Of a stretch of 7,546 nt of DNA, positions 5,302 to 7,546 are shown piece by piece. The notes under the pieces were generated by a model. It searched no databases. It was given only the letters and a program-made list of their open reading frames with translations, and was not told the origin of the DNA. Source of the stretch: Acidobacteriaceae bacterium (lineage in GTDB: Bacteria > Acidobacteriota > Terriglobia > Terriglobales > Acidobacteriaceae). Position numbers and translations under genes: made by a program. How positions within the stretch are numbered: position 1 is the first letter of the stretch; each line of letters begins with the position of its first letter. Location of the stretch: contig JASHUH010000546.1 in the NCBI GenBank assembly GCA_030040115.1, forward strand, positions 1-7,546, read 5' to 3'.

Positions 5302-6351
5302 ATGGCGCGACTTGGTTCACAACCCGCTCCGGAAGGCATTCCTTTGCCCCGCATCGCCGATCTTGCGCCGGCCGCCGCTCTGCCTCTCGGTGACGTCGAA
5401 TTGAGCGGATCCCACCTGGGACCGCACAGCTTCGGCCCTCCTGCGGTTATGGTGGATGGTCACCCCGCCCAGGTGTTGATGAGCCGGCCGGCGCGTCTCA
5501 TCTTTCGCGTCCCTGAGCGCGCTTCCACGGGCTTGGTCGAAGTGCGTAGTCCGGCCGGAACCAGCAACACCGTCCCCCTGCGTGTGGCGCGCCAGCTAAC
5601 CGATAGCCTGCACCCGGTTACCAACCCGGCCATCAGCCGCTCCGGCATGATCTACGCCACCATCTCCGGCCCGCGGGGCAAGCAGACGCCTGTCTCCGTG
5701 GTGCGCATCAGTCCCGACGGGCGCGGCACACCGTTCGTTACCGGCATCTTGAATGCCACTGGGCTGGCCTTCAACACCGCCGGCGATCTCTTCGTAACCT
5801 CCCGCGCCGAGGGCAACGTCTACCGCATCGACGCCGCCGGCGAGTCCACCGTCTACGCTGAAGGGATGGGCGTCGCCACAGGCGCGGCGTTCGACCGCGA
5901 CGGCAATCTCTACGTGGGTGACCGCAGCGGCACAATTTTCAAGATCAATCCCCAGCGCCAGATCTTTGTCTACGCCACCTTGGAGCCGAGCGTCGCAGCC
6001 TATCACATTGCCGTCAACGCCGAAGGCCGCCTGTTCGTCACCGCGCCTTCACTTTCCTCCAATGACGCTATTTGGGTGGTCGAGCCCAATGGAGACACCC
6101 GCGCCTGGTTTCGCGGCCTTGGCCGCCCCCAGGGGCTCGCCCTCTCGCGCGACGGCGATATTTACGTGGCTGCTTGCCTGCACGGACAGCGCGGCCTGGT
6201 GCGCGTCACGCCCACTGGCGAAGCTTCGCTCGCGCTTTCGGGAATCAACCTGGTCGGTCTTGCCTTCTCTCCCCTCGGCGGCGCTATCCTCGCCACCCAC
6301 GACGCCGTTTATGATGTGGATTTGGGCGTCGAAGGGCTGGATCTGTTTTGA
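5302..6351 (+). CDS. IPT/TIG domain plus beta-propeller protein, unknown role
   Basis: A 349-residue protein. Residues 16-96 look like an IPT/TIG immunoglobulin-like domain: a P-x-A opening, VELSGSHLGP at 32-41, a VMVDGHPAQV strand at 49-58, VPERASTGLVEV at 70-81 and GTSN at 86-89. Residues 105-342 contain about six strand-rich repeats ending in (D/N)G-x-(L/I)-(F/Y)-V motifs, for example AGDLFVTS at 160-167, DGNLYVGD at 200-207, EGRLFVTA at 241-248 and DGDIYVAA at 284-291, as in NHL/SMP-30-like six-bladed propellers. No signal peptide or membrane segment is visible, so it should be cytoplasmic, unusual for a TIG protein. The ATG at 5302 starts one base after the pgpA stop; an in-frame TTG at 5281 is less likely. 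Automated pipelines would probably name it gluconolactonase, but I cannot support an enzymatic role. Likely cotranscribed with yacG and pgpA. Confidence 0.85.
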   Translation: MARLGSQPAPEGIPLPRIADLAPAAALPLGDVELSGSHLGPHSFGPPAVMVDGHPAQVLMSRPARLIFRVPERASTGLVEVRSPAGTSNTVPLRVARQLTDSLHPVTNPAISRSGMIYATISGPRGKQTPVSVVRISPDGRGTPFVTGILNATGLAFNTAGDLFVTSRAEGNVYRIDAAGESTVYAEGMGVATGAAFDRDGNLYVGDRSGTIFKINPQRQIFVYATLEPSVAAYHIAVNAEGRLFVTAPSLSSNDAIWVVEPNGDTRAWFRGLGRPQGLALSRDGDIYVAACLHGQRGLVRVTPTGEASLALSGINLVGLAFSPLGGAILATHDAVYDVDLGVEGLDLF

Positions 6352-6354
6352 AGC

Positions 6355-6481
6355 CCTCAGCCCTCAGCTTTCAGCCATCAACCAGATCGAGGACCCGTCG
6401 GAGAGTCGCGTTCCGCCCATGGTAACCACCGCGGCTGATCCGACGCTCTGAAACTGAGAGCTGAGAGCTGATAGCTGAAAG
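6355..6481. repeat. Inverted heptanucleotide-repeat element before cinA
   Basis: Four 7-bp units on the left (CCTCAGC, CCTCAGC, TTTCAGC, CATCAAC; 6355-6382) face four complementary units on the right (CTGAGAG, CTGAGAG, CTGATAG, CTGAAAG; 6454-6481). In the best register 6368-6380 pairs with 6469-6481 at 12 of 13 positions. A second nested stem, CGTCGGA (6396-6402) with TCCGACG (6439-6445), lies inside. The element fills almost the whole 138-base gap between the propeller gene and cinA. Short tandem heptamer repeats of this kind are known as STRR sequences, classically in cyanobacteria. Here the inverted pair could fold in RNA or mark a small dispersed repeat. Confidence 0.75.
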
Positions 6482-6489
6482 CGGCCTTT

Positions 6490-7546
6490 ATGAAATCCGA
6501 AATCATCGCCGTCGGCTCCGAGATGCTCACCCCGCATCGCCAGGACACCAACTCGCTCTATCTCACCCAAAAACTCAACGCAATCGGCGTCACCGTCGCC
6601 TTCAAGACCATCGTCGGCGACCGCCGCAAAGATCTTGTCAACGCCATCCGCACCGCGCTGGGACGCGTCGACATTCTCCTCCTTATGGGCGGCCTCGGCC
6701 CTACTGAAGACGATCTTACGCGCGAGGCCGCGGCCGAAGCGCTCTCCCTCGCCCTGCGCCGCGACGCCACCCAGGTTGCCGCGCTCCACGCGCGCGCCGC
6801 CACTTGGCGCATCTCCATGCCCCCAAACAACCTCAAGCAGGCCGACGTTTTGGAAGGCGCAATCCTGTTGCCCAACTCGAATGGCAGCGCTCCCGGCCAA
6901 TGGCTCGACACCACCTTCGCCGGCTATCGCAAACTGGTCGCGCTACTTCCCGGCCCTCCGCACGAGTGCAAGCCGCTTTTCGACGCCGAGTGTTTGCCGC
7001 GGCTGCGCGAAGCTGCGCCGCCCCGCGCCATCGCCACCCGCACACTCAAGGCGGCCATGCTCCCCGAGTCGCAGGCTGACAAGCTGCTTGCGCCCATCTA
7101 CACCACCTATGCGGATGTTGAAACCACCATCCTCGCCCACGCCGGCGACATCCAACTGACCCTCCTGTGCGCCAAGCCAACCCTCGAAGCTGCGCAGCAG
7201 CGGGTCGACGAGCTGGCCGGTCGCATGGAAGAGGCGCTTGAAGACTGGCTCTACTCTTCCCAGGGCGACACGCTCGAGCAGATCGTGCTCTATTATCTCG
7301 GTTTGCGCCAGGCCACGCTGGCCGTCGCCGAAAGCTGCACCGGCGGGTTGATTGCCCAGCGCATCACGTCCGTTCCCGGAAGCTCGCGCTCCTTCCTGGG
7401 CGGAGCCGTAGTCTACTCCGACCCGCTCAAGTCCGCTTTTGCCGGCGTCCCCGAGGATCTCATCGCCCAGCATGGAGCCGTCTCCGCCGAAGTGGCGAAA
7501 GCCTTGGCCAACGGGATTCGGCTGCGTACCGGAGCCACGGTCGGTC
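6490..7546 (+). CDS. cinA: CinA protein: MoCF domain plus NMN deamidase domain (3' end missing)
   Basis: The frame is open from the ATG at 6490 to the window edge, giving 352 residues of a protein usually near 415 long. The N-terminal MoCF/COG1058 domain begins MKSEIIAVGSEMLTP, has GGLGPTEDD at 67-75 (nucleotide-binding loop), MPPNNLKQA at 110-118, NGSAPG at 131-136 and LLPGPPHE at 152-159. The C-terminal PncC-type domain begins near 260 with AESCTGG at 280-286, whose Ser is catalytic in PncC, and has Tyr309 and Lys314 in YSDPLKSAFAGV. This domain converts nicotinamide mononucleotide to nicotinic acid mononucleotide for NAD recycling; the first domain is reported to act as an ADP-ribose pyrophosphatase in some CinA proteins. 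No SD sequence precedes the start; the repeat element ends eight bases before it. The neighbourhood with pgpA is common for cinA. Confidence 0.98.
   Translation, partial: MKSEIIAVGSEMLTPHRQDTNSLYLTQKLNAIGVTVAFKTIVGDRRKDLVNAIRTALGRVDILLLMGGLGPTEDDLTREAAAEALSLALRRDATQVAALHARAATWRISMPPNNLKQADVLEGAILLPNSNGSAPGQWLDTTFAGYRKLVALLPGPPHECKPLFDAECLPRLREAAPPRAIATRTLKAAMLPESQADKLLAPIYTTYADVETTILAHAGDIQLTLLCAKPTLEAAQQRVDELAGRMEEALEDWLYSSQGDTLEQIVLYYLGLRQATLAVAESCTGGLIAQRITSVPGSSRSFLGGAVVYSDPLKSAFAGVPEDLIAQHGAVSAEVAKALANGIRLRTGATVG

Noticed and set aside
6364..6914. Minus-strand frames over the cinA start
   Set aside because: They cross the repeat element and lie opposite conserved CinA motifs; shadows of the real gene.

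Overview
The window is GC-rich, densely coded on the plus strand, and carries seven well-supported genes plus the possible tail of an eighth. The mix of secreted carbohydrate-active and Tat-exported enzymes, the housekeeping set yacG-pgpA-cinA, and start regions that partly lack Shine-Dalgarno sequences fit a soil or sediment bacterium. An Acidobacteriota of the Bryobacterales/Solibacter type is my best guess. That placement is inference from general style; no marker gene here proves it.

Layout. Positions 1-50 may be the last codons of an upstream gene. Positions 51-287 have no gene but hold two adjacent hairpins and, just before the next start, an extended -10 promoter-like element. Positions 288-1406 encode a secreted GH130-family glycosidase or phosphorylase-like protein. 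Positions 1407-1855 are a 449-base gap without a convincing gene. It holds two hairpins and, most notably, three near-identical palindromic sites (GTGA-N6-TCA) repeated at exactly 42-bp spacing, followed by a weak promoter-like element and a doubtful small ORF. Positions 1856-3601 encode a Tat-exported FAD-dependent reductase/dehydrogenase of the fumarate reductase/ketosteroid dehydrogenase superfamily. Positions 3702-4523 encode a secreted dienelactone-hydrolase-family enzyme.

From 4568 onward there is a tight cluster: yacG (zinc-binding gyrase inhibitor), pgpA (phosphatidylglycerophosphatase A, overlapping yacG), a protein with an IPT/TIG domain and a beta-propeller (starting one base after the pgpA stop), and cinA (MoCF domain plus NMN deamidase domain, running off the window end). 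Between the propeller gene and cinA lies a short repeat element built from heptanucleotide repeats in inverted orientation.

Functionally, the first half looks like envelope or extracytoplasmic catabolism: three exported enzymes, each probably with its own transcription unit. The second half is a housekeeping operon for gyrase control, phosphatidylglycerol synthesis and NAD-cycle salvage, with a propeller protein of unknown role inserted. No mobile element, RNA gene or CRISPR array was recognised. The strongest candidates for something undescribed are the 42-bp-phased palindromes before the flavoprotein gene, the heptad-repeat element before cinA, and the apparently cytoplasmic TIG-propeller protein inside the yacG-pgpA-cinA cluster.
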